Source of the DNA: an uncultured Collinsella sp.
Lineage (GTDB): Bacteria; Actinomycetota; Coriobacteriia; Coriobacteriales; Coriobacteriaceae
Assembly: GCA_905197665.1 (NCBI GenBank)
Contig: CAJJZP010000002.1
Coordinates: 1 to 64,000, forward strand
DNA length: 64,000 bases
Reading direction: 5' to 3'
The notes under the pieces were generated by a model that did not search any database, was not told the origin of the DNA, and saw only the letters and a list, made by a program, of their open reading frames with translations. Below, one piece after another: positions 8,030 through 17,506 of this stretch (positions within the stretch are counted from its first letter, which is position 1; every line of letters starts with the position of its first letter). A program made the position numbers and the translations under genes.

Positions 8030-9556
8030 TTGCCGGTGAGAGAGGAGAGCCCCCGACAAGGTATGAGGAGGCCCGACTCGGACCGTGCTTCCTCGCGGCG
8101 CAGCACACCGCGTTCCGGTCGTGGCAGGCAGTCGTTTAGCGAACGCTATATTGCCGGCGTTCCCGCCCGCATCATGCGCCCCCGTCTGATATTTATGGCC
8201 TGCCTGTTTACTTTGGCGTGCTTTGGTCTGCTGATGGTGTACTCGGCGTCTTCGGTCGAGGCGCTGCACGAGAATGGCTCGGCGACGTTTTTCCTGGGTC
8301 GACAGGCCGCGTTTGCCGTGGTTGGTGTTCTGGCGCTGATTGCCATCGTGCGCGTTTTGCCGGACAGCTGGTTTGGGGAGGATGTGCTTAGGATTTTCCT
8401 TATCGGCATGATAGGGCTACTGTTTCTGGTGTTCTTGGTGGGCAGCGGCAGCCGTGGCGCCACGCGCTGGCTCAACATCGCCGGTATTCAGTTCCAGCCT
8501 TCCGAGTTTTTAAAGCCATTTGCCATTGCGTATTCGGCCATCATGCTTGATCGCTTCTTTTCGCCCGGTGGCAACATCAACGAATTCCTTCGCAAGATGG
8601 GCATCTACCTGGGTATTTCGCTCTTTCTGATCTTTATCCAGCCCGATTTCGGTACTGTCCTGATCATCCTGTTGACCCTCATGTGCATGGCGTTGTTTGC
8701 GGGTCTCGACCCGAGATTTATCATCGGCGTGCTAATCTTCGGCATTCTCGTGATCGTGATTGCACTTGTCGCAGAGCCGTACCGTATGGTGCGTATTCAG
8801 GTTGCCTTGAACCCTTGGGCTGACGAGTATGGTGACGGCTATCAGGCCACGCTTGCCATCATGGCCTTTGCCTCGGGCGGTCTGTTCGGCCGTGGCATCG
8901 GCAACTCAACCATGAAGTACTCGTATCTGCCCGAGGCGCACAATGACTACATCCTGGCCATCATTGGCGAGGAAGTCGGCTTTGTCGGAACCGTGCTGTT
9001 CTTCTTGGTGTTTGCGATGCTGATCTACTCGGCGTTTCGCATTGCCGAGCAGGCGACCGATCGTCGGGGCGCGCTTATGGCGTCTGGCTCCGCGGTCATT
9101 CTCGCGGTGCAGTTTTTGATTAACGCGCTGGGCATCCTCAACGTGTTTCCCATGACGGGCAAACCGTTGCCGTTTATTAGCTACGGCGGTTCATCGATTA
9201 TTGTGTCGCTTATGCTTGCTGGTCTGATCCTGCGCGTTTCGTACGAGAGCGCCCGTCGCGATGAGTACGACCGTCGCCGCGAGAGCTTTGCCGTTATGGA
9301 TGAGAGTACCGCCGGCGTAGCCCATGTGCGCGGTGAACGACCTTCGCGTAGCGGCTTTACCGTTCTGGATGGTTCTACATCCGAGCCGGCAGCTCGTCCA
9401 CGTCCGCGGACGGCTCCGCAAGGTCGTCCTCAGCGCCCCAGCCCTCGCAGCGCGGGCGGCGGATATAATCGAATCGATTTGAACTCGGACCCGTCGGCGC
9501 GTCTACGCACCGACGACCAGGGACCGCGTGTACGAAGGGACTACCATGACCGATAA
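8030..9556 (+). CDS. ftsW: Septal peptidoglycan glycosyltransferase FtsW
   Basis: FtsW is the SEDS-family polymerase that extends septal glycan strands from lipid II with FtsI. The protein starts at TTG 8030 (an in-frame GTG lies at 8036), has a basic cytoplasmic head of about 45 residues, about ten transmembrane helices, and the SEDS signatures LVGSGSRGATRWL, FQPSEFLKPF and PLPFISYGGSS. The last 110 residues form an Arg/Pro/Ser-rich cytoplasmic tail, an extension common in Actinobacteria. The position between murD and murG identifies it as the divisional rather than the elongation (RodA) SEDS protein. Its end overlaps murG by 11 bases. Confidence 0.93.
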   Translation: MPVREESPRQGMRRPDSDRASSRRSTPRSGRGRQSFSERYIAGVPARIMRPRLIFMACLFTLACFGLLMVYSASSVEALHENGSATFFLGRQAAFAVVGVLALIAIVRVLPDSWFGEDVLRIFLIGMIGLLFLVFLVGSGSRGATRWLNIAGIQFQPSEFLKPFAIAYSAIMLDRFFSPGGNINEFLRKMGIYLGISLFLIFIQPDFGTVLIILLTLMCMALFAGLDPRFIIGVLIFGILVIVIALVAEPYRMVRIQVALNPWADEYGDGYQATLAIMAFASGGLFGRGIGNSTMKYSYLPEAHNDYILAIIGEEVGFVGTVLFFLVFAMLIYSAFRIAEQATDRRGALMASGSAVILAVQFLINALGILNVFPMTGKPLPFISYGGSSIIVSLMLAGLILRVSYESARRDEYDRRRESFAVMDESTAGVAHVRGERPSRSGFTVLDGSTSEPAARPRPRTAPQGRPQRPSPRSAGGGYNRIDLNSDPSARLRTDDQGPRVRRDYHDR

Positions 9557-10661
9557 GATGACCGTTGCTATTGCAGCCGGCGGCACGGCGGGACACATCA
9601 ACCCCGCGCTCGCCTTGGCCGAAGAGCTGCGTGATCGTGGCCACCACGTTGTGTTCGTGGGCCAGTCGCGCAAGCTCGAGGGTCGTCTGGTCCCCGAGGC
9701 TGGGTTTGATTTTGTGCCCATTACGGTCACGGGCTTCGACCGCTCCCGTCCTTGGACGGCGCTGACCTCCCTGTGGCGTGTCAACAGGGCCAAGCGTGCG
9801 CTCACCAGTCATTTCTCAAAGGTCGGCAAGCCCGATGCCGCCATCGGTTTTGGTGCCTATGTCGAGGTTCCGCTGCTGGGGTGGTGCAAGGGCGCAGGCG
9901 TTCCGTATCTGCTGCATGAGCAGAACTCTGTTCCGGGCCTGGCCAACAAGATGATGAACTCCCACGCCGCCCACGTGTGCATCTCGGTGCCGGCAGCGCG
10001 TTCGGTCTTTGAGCGCGAAGGTGACCCTGACCACGTGCTCATGACCGGCAACCCCGTACGTCGCTCGGTGATCGAGGGCGATCGCGCTCGCGGCCGCAAG
10101 GCACTTGGCGTTCCCGAGGACGCTACGCTGCTGCTCGTCTTTGGCGGTTCACTCGGCGCCCAGCACCTCAACGAGCGCGTGGCTTCGCTCAAAAACGAGC
10201 TGCTTTCGCGCAAGAACCTCTATGTGTTGCATTCGACGGGTGCCGACGGCTTTGAGGAGACCGAGCGCGCTTTGGCGCTGACGCTCGAGGAGGCGAAGCG
10301 TTACCGCGTCCAGCCTTACATCGACAACATGGGCGACATGCTGGCTGCTGCCGATTTGGTGCTATCGCGTTCGGGAGCATCGAGCGTGGCCGAGATCGCT
10401 GCGCTCGCCGTGCCTTCGGTGCTCGTGCCGTACCCGCATGCGACGGCCGACCACCAAACCACCAATGCCCGTTATCTGGTCGACGCCGGGGCCGGCGTGC
10501 TCTGCGCCGATGCCGATATCGACGGTTCTGCCTTTGCCGATGAGCTGCTGCACCTGGTCGATGACGCGGCGGCGCGCGACGCCATGCGTCAGGCGGCGCG
10601 TGGTCTGGCTCAGGATAGAGCCGCCGCTCTTCTGGCGGATGCAGTAGAGGGTTTGCGTTAG
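9546..10661 (+). CDS. murG: UDP-GlcNAc--MurNAc-(pentapeptide) pyrophosphoryl-undecaprenol transferase MurG
   Basis: MurG converts lipid I to lipid II by adding GlcNAc at the inner face of the membrane. The ATG at 9546 has AAGGGA at the right distance and overlaps the end of ftsW by 11 bases; an upstream in-frame GTG at 9528 is less likely. The 371-residue GT28 enzyme shows the glycine-rich GGTAGHINPALALA loop, the GFGAYVEVPLL and LLHEQNSVPGLANK motifs and the C-terminal donor-binding SRSGASSVAEI with PYPHATADHQ. Coupled translation with ftsW fits their shared pathway. Confidence 0.96.
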   Translation: MTDKMTVAIAAGGTAGHINPALALAEELRDRGHHVVFVGQSRKLEGRLVPEAGFDFVPITVTGFDRSRPWTALTSLWRVNRAKRALTSHFSKVGKPDAAIGFGAYVEVPLLGWCKGAGVPYLLHEQNSVPGLANKMMNSHAAHVCISVPAARSVFEREGDPDHVLMTGNPVRRSVIEGDRARGRKALGVPEDATLLLVFGGSLGAQHLNERVASLKNELLSRKNLYVLHSTGADGFEETERALALTLEEAKRYRVQPYIDNMGDMLAAADLVLSRSGASSVAEIAALAVPSVLVPYPHATADHQTTNARYLVDAGAGVLCADADIDGSAFADELLHLVDDAAARDAMRQAARGLAQDRAAALLADAVEGLR

Positions 10662-10758
10662 TTAGACGGGATATCTTCGGTCGCCCTCGCGCTGATGCGG
10701 TAGGTGCGGTACAGTTAACGGGTTACAGGCAGTGTTTACGCAAGGAGTACACGAGCAC

Positions 10759-12177
10759 ATGGCTGATTCCCAGACTGCAACCTCCGCGCCCGAGTTTAAG
10801 AGCGCCCACTTTATCGGTATCGGCGGCGCCGGCATGAGCGGCATCGCCCTCGTTCTGCACGAGCGCGGTTATGCCGTTACCGGCTCCGACCTTAAGACGT
10901 CACGTTATATCCGCCAGCTTACCCGCGCTGGTGTGAAGGTGCATGTGGGCCATGAGGCCGCCACGATCGACGAGGTCAAGCCCGACGTGGTTGTTGTCTC
11001 CACCGCTATTCCGGAGTCCAACCCTGAACTCGTGCGCGCTCGCGAGCTTGGTATTCCCGTGTGGCCCCGTGCCAAGATGCTCTCTGCTTTGGGTCACGGC
11101 TACACCACCGTCGCTGTTGCCGGCACGCATGGCAAGACCACCACGTCTTCGATGTGTGCCACCATGCTCGACCGCATGGGTCTGGATCCGAGCTTCCTGA
11201 TCGGTGGCATCGTCGAGGGCTATGACACGAACGGCAAGAACGGCTCGGGCGACTACTTTGTCGCCGAGGCCGACGAGTCCGACAGCTCCTTCCTGTTCCT
11301 GAACCCCAACGTAGTCATTGTGACCAACGTCGAGGCCGACCACCTCGATCACTACTCGGGTATCGAGGAGATCGAGGCAACTTTCGCCAAATTCATGAGC
11401 CTGGTGGGCGAGGACGGCACCGTCATCGTCTGCGGTGAGGACCCGCATCTGGTCGAGCTCGCCAAGTCGACGGGCCGTCACGTGCTTTCCTACGGCTTTG
11501 CCGAGAGCAACGACATCGTCTGCATGCACCCGGATGTCAAGGGCATCCAGAGTGACTTTATCGTTCGCTTTGAGGACGGCACTGAGCGCGCTGTGGAGAT
11601 CAAGAGCAATCCCGGTCGCCACAACATGCTCAACGCCACGGCGGTGCTCACCGTCGCCCATGTCCTGGGCCTTGACATCGACGCCGCCGCCAAGGCGCTC
11701 TCGAGCTTTGAGGGCGTCCGCCGTCGCTTTACCCACGTGGGCGATATCGATGGCATCACCGTGGTCGATGATTACGGCCATCACCCCACCGAGATCAAGG
11801 CGACGCTTGCTGCCGCTTCGTCGCTGGGTTACAAGCACGTCGACGTCGTGTTCCAGCCGCACCGCTATTCGCGCCTGCAGGCCCTGTGCGACGACTTTGC
11901 CGATGCATTTGCCAATGCCGATAAACTGCTGCTGATTGATGTGTTCTCGGCTGGCGAGATGCCCATTCCGGGTGTCACCTCTAAGATGCTCGCCGATACC
12001 GTGCGCGCCAAGCATCCTGGCAAGGAGGTCGTGTACTGCTCCAGCCGTCTTGAGCTCAATCAGGAGCTCGAGCAGATGGTGGGCGAGGGCGACCTGCTGC
12101 TCACCATGGGTGCCGGCGACGTTACGACCGTCGGTCCCGAGTTCATTGAGTATCTGACTGCCAAGAAAGACGCTTAA
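10759..12177 (+). CDS. murC: UDP-N-acetylmuramate--L-alanine ligase MurC
   Basis: MurC begins the peptide stem by ligating L-alanine to UDP-MurNAc. The ATG at 10759 has AAGGAG 11 bases upstream; a GTG at 10732 would add nine residues without a ribosome site. The 472-residue protein has the N-terminal FIGIGGAGMSGIA dinucleotide-like loop of MurC, the P-loop VAGTHGKTTTSS near residue 120, the EADESDSSFL motif and DDYGHHPTEIKATL in the C-terminal domain, all characteristic. The gap from murG is 97 bases and shows no clear terminator, so cotranscription is likely. Confidence 0.96.
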   Translation: MADSQTATSAPEFKSAHFIGIGGAGMSGIALVLHERGYAVTGSDLKTSRYIRQLTRAGVKVHVGHEAATIDEVKPDVVVVSTAIPESNPELVRARELGIPVWPRAKMLSALGHGYTTVAVAGTHGKTTTSSMCATMLDRMGLDPSFLIGGIVEGYDTNGKNGSGDYFVAEADESDSSFLFLNPNVVIVTNVEADHLDHYSGIEEIEATFAKFMSLVGEDGTVIVCGEDPHLVELAKSTGRHVLSYGFAESNDIVCMHPDVKGIQSDFIVRFEDGTERAVEIKSNPGRHNMLNATAVLTVAHVLGLDIDAAAKALSSFEGVRRRFTHVGDIDGITVVDDYGHHPTEIKATLAAASSLGYKHVDVVFQPHRYSRLQALCDDFADAFANADKLLLIDVFSAGEMPIPGVTSKMLADTVRAKHPGKEVVYCSSRLELNQELEQMVGEGDLLLTMGAGDVTTVGPEFIEYLTAKKDA

Positions 12178-12182
12178 GTCTA

Positions 12183-13094
12183 ATGGGTCTGTTTAACGCC
12201 GTCATGGCGCTCTCGGGCATGATCGACACGGATGTGATCGAGGACGAGCGCCTTGCGCGTCATACGAGCTATCGTATCGGCGGCAAGGCCGACCTCTTTG
12301 TGACGTGCCATAGCTATCATGCCCTCCGCCGCGCCGTGGCGGTGCTCGATCGCGAGCAGGTGCCGTGGGTCATCATCGGCAAGGGCTCCAATCTGCTGGT
12401 TGCCGATGGCGGTTATCGCGGTGCCGTCATTTCGCTCGGACGTGAGTTCCAGCGCACGGTTGTTGCCGATGACGGTTGTACGCTGACGGTCGGTGCGGGC
12501 GTGATGTTTGCGCGCCTGGTCAACGATGCCCTGTCGCGTAGCCTCTCGGGCCTTGAGTTTGCCGTTGGCATTCCTGGTTCGGTCGGCGGTGCGATATCTA
12601 TGAATGCCGGCACGCGGACCGAGTGGATTGGCTCGCTGGTTGAGGATGTCGTAACGTTTGACCCGGCATCCGGTATCAAGCATTATGCGGGGTCCGAGAT
12701 CTCTTGGGGCTACCGCGAATGTAGCCTTCCCCGCAATGAGATCATCCTCGAGTGCGTGCTCAAGCTTAAACCGGCGCCCAAGGCCGACATTCGCGAGCGC
12801 ATGGAGCGGTACCTTACAAGGCGCAAGCGTACGCAGCCCATGGGTCGCGCATCCTGCGGGTCGGTCTTTCGCAACCCGCCCGATGCGAGTGTGGGCAAGC
12901 TTATCGAGGATTGTGGATTAAAGGGTTTTTCAATTGGCGGCGCGGAAATTTCGCCCGTTCACGCTAATTTTATCGTTAATAACGGAACTGCCTCGGCCGA
13001 TGACGTTGCCGCGGTTATCAGACATGTGCACGGAAAGGTGAGGGAGGCGTATGGCATCGAGCTCAGACCGGAAGTTAAATTCCTCGGCTTCTAG
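12183..13094 (+). CDS. murB: UDP-N-acetylenolpyruvoylglucosamine reductase MurB
   Basis: MurB is the FAD-dependent enzyme that reduces the enolpyruvyl group to lactate, producing UDP-MurNAc with NADPH. The 303-residue protein contains the FAD-binding stretches IIGKGSNLLVADGG and GIPGSVGGAISMNAG, the active-site ASCGSVFRNP segment, a HANFIVNNG motif and a C-terminal Glu (ELRPEVKFLG). It begins five bases after murC and overlaps ftsQ by 44 bases, so its 3' end is double-coding. The murC-murB-ftsQ order is usual for Actinobacteria and Firmicutes. Confidence 0.95.
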   Translation: MGLFNAVMALSGMIDTDVIEDERLARHTSYRIGGKADLFVTCHSYHALRRAVAVLDREQVPWVIIGKGSNLLVADGGYRGAVISLGREFQRTVVADDGCTLTVGAGVMFARLVNDALSRSLSGLEFAVGIPGSVGGAISMNAGTRTEWIGSLVEDVVTFDPASGIKHYAGSEISWGYRECSLPRNEIILECVLKLKPAPKADIRERMERYLTRRKRTQPMGRASCGSVFRNPPDASVGKLIEDCGLKGFSIGGAEISPVHANFIVNNGTASADDVAAVIRHVHGKVREAYGIELRPEVKFLGF

Positions 13095-14307
13095 AGCATC
13101 GAAACCCACCTTCCGCCGCGCCGGAGGGCGTTCCGGCGCGCCTGCCAAACCTCAACGCAATACCGTCGCGCACTCTAAGTCTGTCGGGCATGCTCGACAG
13201 GCCAGTCGTCCGGTCGTCGGCTCGCAGCTCAGTAATCGTCCGGCCGCAAAAAAGTCCTCGTGTCCCTCGGTGACGTCAAAGCCTGTTATGGGCGCCAAGC
13301 CTGCCCGTCCCATGGCAACTCCCAAGCCCTCGACGGGAACTAAAGCGGCGCGTCCAGGCCGCACGCTGGGCGCATCGAAACCGCGCTCGCTGACATCGGT
13401 GCCGGCTACCGCCAAGAAGCCTTCGAGTAAAAAAGGCTTCAACCCGTTATCTTCACTTGGAGCGATGGCAAATAAAACATCAGACGCCGCTTCTGTCGTT
13501 ACAGGCAAAGGCAAAATCGTGGGCGGCGTTTTGGCCGTCTTGGCCGTGCTCGTCGTCGTTGTCATCGTGGTGATCAACTCTGGATTGTTTACTGCCACTG
13601 ATATTCAGATTCAAGGCAGCGAGCATGTGACGAAGCACGATGCTATCCAGCTGATCGACTTGCCCGAGGGAACGTCGCTTTTTAACGTCGATCCCGACCA
13701 GATTACCGAGGATCTCAAGCAGAACCCGTGGGTCTCGGGCGTAGATGTCCAGCGCCAGTTTCCCCATACGCTTATCATCACGCCGACGGAGCGTAAAGTT
13801 ATCGCCATTGCATATATCAGCTCCGACGACCTTGCCTGGGCTATCGGAGACGATGACACCTGGATCGCCCCGCTGTCGACGTCGGTCGAAGTGGACGACC
13901 AGGGCAACGTCATCACGACAGGGCAGGGCTCAAATACCTTGACCGGAATCGATGCCGCGCTGGCGCTCGCCAAGCATTATGGCGCGGTGTTATTGACTGA
14001 TGTCTCGGCGGATGTCGCTCCGGTTTCCGGCCAGGCGGTGAACTCCAAAGCCGTTAAGGCCGGCCTGGATTATGTGCGTGGTTTTTCGAGCGAGTTCTTG
14101 GGACAAGTCAAGGATATTTCCACGCCTTCGGTCGAAGCCATCTCGGCAAACCTCAATAACGGCATTGAGGTGTCGCTGGGCGATTCGGACGATATCGCCA
14201 AGAAGGAACGCGTAGTCACCAAGTTGCTTTCGCAGGTAGAGGGCGTAACGTATATCAATGTGCGCTCTCCGGGCAACTACACATTTAGGAATGCTCCGAC
14301 CTCGTAG
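13051..14307 (+). CDS. ftsQ: Cell division protein FtsQ/DivIB
   Basis: FtsQ bridges early and late divisome proteins and regulates FtsWI. The 418-residue protein begins inside murB at an ATG with a GAGGGAGG ribosome site. It has an unusually long, Ser/Pro/Lys/Arg-rich, low-complexity cytoplasmic region (about 1-150), a single membrane helix (about 153-176), then the POTRA domain (FTATDIQIQGSEHVTKHD) and FtsQ domain (NPWVSGVDVQRQFPHTLII). The tail PGNYTFRNA is conserved in actinobacterial homologues. The next 199 bases precede ftsZ. Confidence 0.9.
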   Translation: MASSSDRKLNSSASRASKPTFRRAGGRSGAPAKPQRNTVAHSKSVGHARQASRPVVGSQLSNRPAAKKSSCPSVTSKPVMGAKPARPMATPKPSTGTKAARPGRTLGASKPRSLTSVPATAKKPSSKKGFNPLSSLGAMANKTSDAASVVTGKGKIVGGVLAVLAVLVVVVIVVINSGLFTATDIQIQGSEHVTKHDAIQLIDLPEGTSLFNVDPDQITEDLKQNPWVSGVDVQRQFPHTLIITPTERKVIAIAYISSDDLAWAIGDDDTWIAPLSTSVEVDDQGNVITTGQGSNTLTGIDAALALAKHYGAVLLTDVSADVAPVSGQAVNSKAVKAGLDYVRGFSSEFLGQVKDISTPSVEAISANLNNGIEVSLGDSDDIAKKERVVTKLLSQVEGVTYINVRSPGNYTFRNAPTS

Positions 14308-14506
14308 CGCTGGTTGATGCTTTGTTGAGGGGCCATACCACGCCGTTTATCTGGTTTGTTTGGTTTTCACGGTCAATTATTTGACTGATACGTTCATAAT
14401 GTGCAAACATAATACGGTTTACCTTTGCATTTACTTTCAACCTGAAGGTTAATGTGCGCAGGGGTCGACCCATGCTATGGCTATAACCTTTGTTCGGAGG
14501 ACCGAC
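14308..14506 (+). other. ftsQ-ftsZ intergenic region, likely ftsZ promoter zone
   Basis: This 199-base gap is clearly more AT-rich than its surroundings, as expected for a promoter region feeding ftsZ independently of the cluster. A TTGACT occurs at 14381-14386 and CATAAT at both 14395-14400 and 14408-14413, but no pair has ideal spacing (8 or 21 bases). A small dyad AACCT-GA-AGGTT lies at 14440-14451. No terminator-like hairpin follows ftsQ. Confidence 0.4.
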
Positions 14507-15661
14507 ATGCACGAGACAGAGATCAACAACTACCTTGCCGTCATTAAGGTGGTCGGCGTCGGCGGCGGCGGTACCAACGCGGTCAATCGAATGATCGAAG
14601 AGGGCATCCGCGGCGTCGAGTTTGTTGCCATCAACACCGATGCTCAGGCACTCGCGATCTCTGATGCCGATATCAAGGTGCACATCGGCACCGACCTTAC
14701 CCGCGGCCTGGGCGCCGGCGCCAATCCCGAGGTTGGCCGCAAGGCTGCCGATGAGTCCCGCGACGACATCGCCGAGGCGCTCGCTGGCGCCGACATGGTG
14801 TTTATCACCTGCGGCGAGGGCGGCGGCACCGGTACCGGCGCTGCTCCCATCGTTGCCGATATCGCGATGAACGAGGTCGGCGCACTGACCGTCGCCGTCG
14901 TGACCAAGCCCTTCACCTTCGAGGGCCGCAAGCGTAAGAAGAGCGCCGAGGAGGGCATCAAGACCCTCTCCGATTGCGTCGACACCATGATCGTCATTCC
15001 TAACGATAAGCTGCTCGACATCGCCGAGAAGAAGACCACCATGCTCGAGGCCTTCGCGATTGCCGATGGCGTCCTTTCCCAGGGCACCCAGGGCATCACC
15101 GACCTCATCACCGTCCCCGGTATCATCAACCTGGACTTCGCCGATGTTAAGACCATCATGAAGCAGGCCGGTACCGCCATGATGGGTATCGGTACCTCTT
15201 CTGGGGATACTCGTGCCGTCGACGCTGCCCAGCAGGCCATCTCCAGCCCGCTGCTCGAGAGCTCCATCGATGGTGCCACGCGCGTGCTGCTCTCCATCGC
15301 CGGTTCCAAGGACCTGGGCATCCAGGAGATCAGCGACGCCGCCGACGTTGTCGCCAACGCCGTCGACCCCGAGGCCAACATCATCTTCGGTACCGTTGTC
15401 GACGAGTCCCTGGGCGATCAGGTGCGTATCACCGTCATCGCTACGGGCTTCTCCGACTCCAACGTCAACCGTCAGGATGAGCTCTTTGCTGCTCAGCAGT
15501 CTCAGAGCAAGGCCGCTGTCTCCGCTGAGCCGCAGCGCACCGCTCCGGCTGCCAGCCCGGCTCAGGCCGCTCCGACCCGCAACGTCGGTGGTACCGAGCT
15601 GCCCAACTTTGGCAACGACCAGTTCGAGCTTCCCGACTTCCTGAAGCGCGGTAGCTTCTAG
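14507..15661 (+). CDS. ftsZ: Cell division protein FtsZ
   Basis: FtsZ is the tubulin-like GTPase that forms the cytokinetic ring. The ATG at 14507 with CGGAGG six bases upstream is the natural start; the frame opens earlier at 14477. The 384-residue protein has VVGVGGGGTNAVNRMI, the tubulin signature GGGTGTGAAPIVA, the synergy loop GLITVPG-like segment (DLITVPGIINLDFADVK) and a C-terminal linker of about 50 residues rich in Ala, Gln and Pro. It ends in the partner-binding peptide FELPDFLKRGSF. With ftsA missing here, SepF encoded 7 kb downstream is the probable membrane anchor. Confidence 0.97.
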   Translation: MHETEINNYLAVIKVVGVGGGGTNAVNRMIEEGIRGVEFVAINTDAQALAISDADIKVHIGTDLTRGLGAGANPEVGRKAADESRDDIAEALAGADMVFITCGEGGGTGTGAAPIVADIAMNEVGALTVAVVTKPFTFEGRKRKKSAEEGIKTLSDCVDTMIVIPNDKLLDIAEKKTTMLEAFAIADGVLSQGTQGITDLITVPGIINLDFADVKTIMKQAGTAMMGIGTSSGDTRAVDAAQQAISSPLLESSIDGATRVLLSIAGSKDLGIQEISDAADVVANAVDPEANIIFGTVVDESLGDQVRITVIATGFSDSNVNRQDELFAAQQSQSKAAVSAEPQRTAPAASPAQAAPTRNVGGTELPNFGNDQFELPDFLKRGSF

Positions 15662-15683
15662 TTCGTTTTTCTCAACGACCTGC

Positions 15684-15720
15684 ACGGGGTGTGTCCATTT
15701 GGATGCACCCCGTTTTGTTT
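15684..15720 (+). terminator. Intrinsic terminator after ftsZ
   Basis: ACGGGGTG (15684-15691) pairs with CACCCCGT (15706-15713), with an inner TCCA/TGGA stem, followed by TTTTGTTT. It closes the dcw transcript. Confidence 0.85.
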
Positions 15721-15750
15721 CTCGTTTGTAAACGAAAGCCTCCAATCTCC

Positions 15751-15768
15751 TTACGTTCCCTTTACGTT
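15751..15768 (+). promoter_or_regulatory. PHO-box-like direct repeat
   Basis: TTACGTT at 15751-15757 is repeated exactly at 15762-15768 with a 4-base spacer, giving the 11-base periodicity of PhoB/PhoP binding sites. It lies upstream of pgeF-pstSCAB-phoU, where phosphate control is expected. Only two repeats are present and the motif differs from known consensus sequences, so this is a candidate. Confidence 0.45.
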
Positions 15769-15871
15769 TGGTCCCTACCGCTGCGGGTATCCTTTTAAGG
15801 AAGTATGACAGCCGTATAAACGCGGACTGCGCGGCGACGCCGCGGTACTTGTGTTATTAGGAGGCTTTAGT

Positions 15872-16672
15872 ATGGCAGCACGTGCGGACAACGTTTCGCG
15901 TGTCGACCATGATGGAGTTACGTTGGTGGAGGGCGCGACATCCGATGTCCGCTTTGCCTTTACCGAGCGCACCGGTGGCGTTTCTGAAGATGCGTACTCC
16001 TCGCTCAACCTGGGCTCGCATGTAGGCGATGACCCCTTTGCTGTTCAAGAAAATCGTCGTCGAGCGCTCGAAGCTATGGGCGCCACTGAGTGCGAGCATA
16101 ATCTGCTCGTGCCCAATCAGGTACATGGTGACCATATCGTTACGGTGACTTCGAACGGCGCCGACGATCTTGAGGCTGTTCGCGAGCAGATTGCCGAGGG
16201 CTGCGATGCCATCGTCTGTACGGCCCATGACGTGCCCGTGCTGCTCTGCTTTGCCGACTGCGTTCCCGTGGTGCTGGTGGCCCCTGGCGGATTTGCCGTG
16301 GTGCACTCCGGTTGGAAGGGCACGATTGCACGTATTTCTGCCAAGGCGTGCCAGGCGCTTTGCGATGCTGCCGGCTGCGATGCGAGCGACGTTTCCGCCT
16401 ATATCGGCCCCCATATCTTGGCTGACGAATATGAGGTATCCCAGGAACTCATGGATCGCTTTGCCGTCGAGTTCTCTTGCATCGATGCGAGTGCCTCTCG
16501 CATGCTCGATCTTTCCGCTGCCATTTGTGAGGCGCTGGTAGATGCCGGTGTGGACGCGGATAATATCGTGGATACCCAGCTTTCGTCTGTGCGTCAGAAC
16601 GACCGCTTTTATTCCTACCGTAACGAGGACGGCACCTGTGGGCGCCATGCTGCGATCGGCGTGATGCTATGA
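15872..16672 (+). CDS. pgeF: Peptidoglycan editing factor PgeF / YfiH laccase-domain protein
   Basis: This 266-residue protein belongs to the YfiH/LACC1 family of multicopper-oxidase-like purine nucleoside enzymes; the E. coli member removes L-serine-containing errors in peptidoglycan precursors. The ATG at 15872 has GGAGG six bases upstream. Visible motifs are RTGGVS, LNLGSHVGDD, the metal-binding DCVPV and HSGWKG region, and the C-terminal YSYRNED-like FYSYRNEDGTCGRHA. It is frequently the gene right after ftsZ in Gram-positives. Its stop overlaps the pstS start (ATGA), so it heads the phosphate operon. Confidence 0.9.
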   Translation: MAARADNVSRVDHDGVTLVEGATSDVRFAFTERTGGVSEDAYSSLNLGSHVGDDPFAVQENRRRALEAMGATECEHNLLVPNQVHGDHIVTVTSNGADDLEAVREQIAEGCDAIVCTAHDVPVLLCFADCVPVVLVAPGGFAVVHSGWKGTIARISAKACQALCDAAGCDASDVSAYIGPHILADEYEVSQELMDRFAVEFSCIDASASRMLDLSAAICEALVDAGVDADNIVDTQLSSVRQNDRFYSYRNEDGTCGRHAAIGVML

Positions 16673-17505
16673 GAAAGATCGTATCGGTCCTGAGCGCCGC
16701 TGTGCTTACGCTTACGCTGTGCGCCTGTTCTTCGGGATCTTCTACCTCTTCCATTACCGTGGCCGGCTCCACGACCTGCCTTCCTATCGCCGAAATTGCG
16801 GCAGAGGGCTTTAAGGAGGAGACCGGCATCGACGTGCTCGTTTCCGGTTTGGGCTCTTCCGCTGGCATCGAAGCCGTCAGCGCTGGCACGGCCGATATCG
16901 CCAGCTCCTCCCGTGGACTCAATGCCGACGAACAGGATCTGGGCCTGACTCCCATCGTCATTGCCCACGACGGTATCGCGGTCATCGTGAACGAAGACAA
17001 CCCCGTCGATAACCTCTCGACCGAGCAGCTCCGCGATATCTATGCCGGCAAGATCACCAACTGGAAAGAAGTCGGTGGCGAGGACCTGAGGATTCAGGTT
17101 ATCAACCGAGATGAGGCGTCTGGCACGCGTGAAGCCTTCCGCACCATCGTGATGGACGGCACCCCGTTCGATCGCCGCTCCGCCGTTCTTTCGGGCACGG
17201 GCCAGGTGCGCGACGTGGTATCTCGTTCGCGCGGGGCTATCGGCTACATTTCGCTGGGCTTCGTCGATGGCCTCAACGCCAAGACCTCGGTCAAGGCCGT
17301 CTCGGTCAATCATGTTGAGGCGTCCGAGAAGACGGTCGCGAGTGGCGGCTATCCCATCTCGCGCGACCTTTACTTCTTTGTGAAGGGTGCGCCTTCGCAG
17401 CAGGCGCAGGATTACATCGACTACGTGACGTCCGAAAAGATGGACAAGCAGATTCGCGAGGCGGGCTTTATTCCCGTCACCAACGACGAGAAGGGGAGTG
17501 AGTAG
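16669..17505 (+). CDS. pstS: Phosphate ABC transporter substrate-binding lipoprotein PstS
   Basis: PstS captures phosphate outside the membrane for PstCAB. The 278-residue protein has a lipoprotein signal peptide ending in L17-C-A-C20, followed by the family opening ITVAGSTTCLPIAE, phosphate-contacting SSRGL, DGIAVIVN, the IYAGKITNWKEVGG helix and RDEASGTREAF. It belongs to the shorter PstS class of Gram-positive bacteria. Start and pgeF stop overlap by four bases, so translation is coupled; pstC begins one base after its stop. Confidence 0.93.
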   Translation: MRKIVSVLSAAVLTLTLCACSSGSSTSSITVAGSTTCLPIAEIAAEGFKEETGIDVLVSGLGSSAGIEAVSAGTADIASSSRGLNADEQDLGLTPIVIAHDGIAVIVNEDNPVDNLSTEQLRDIYAGKITNWKEVGGEDLRIQVINRDEASGTREAFRTIVMDGTPFDRRSAVLSGTGQVRDVVSRSRGAIGYISLGFVDGLNAKTSVKAVSVNHVEASEKTVASGGYPISRDLYFFVKGAPSQQAQDYIDYVTSEKMDKQIREAGFIPVTNDEKGSE

Positions 17506-17506
17506 C

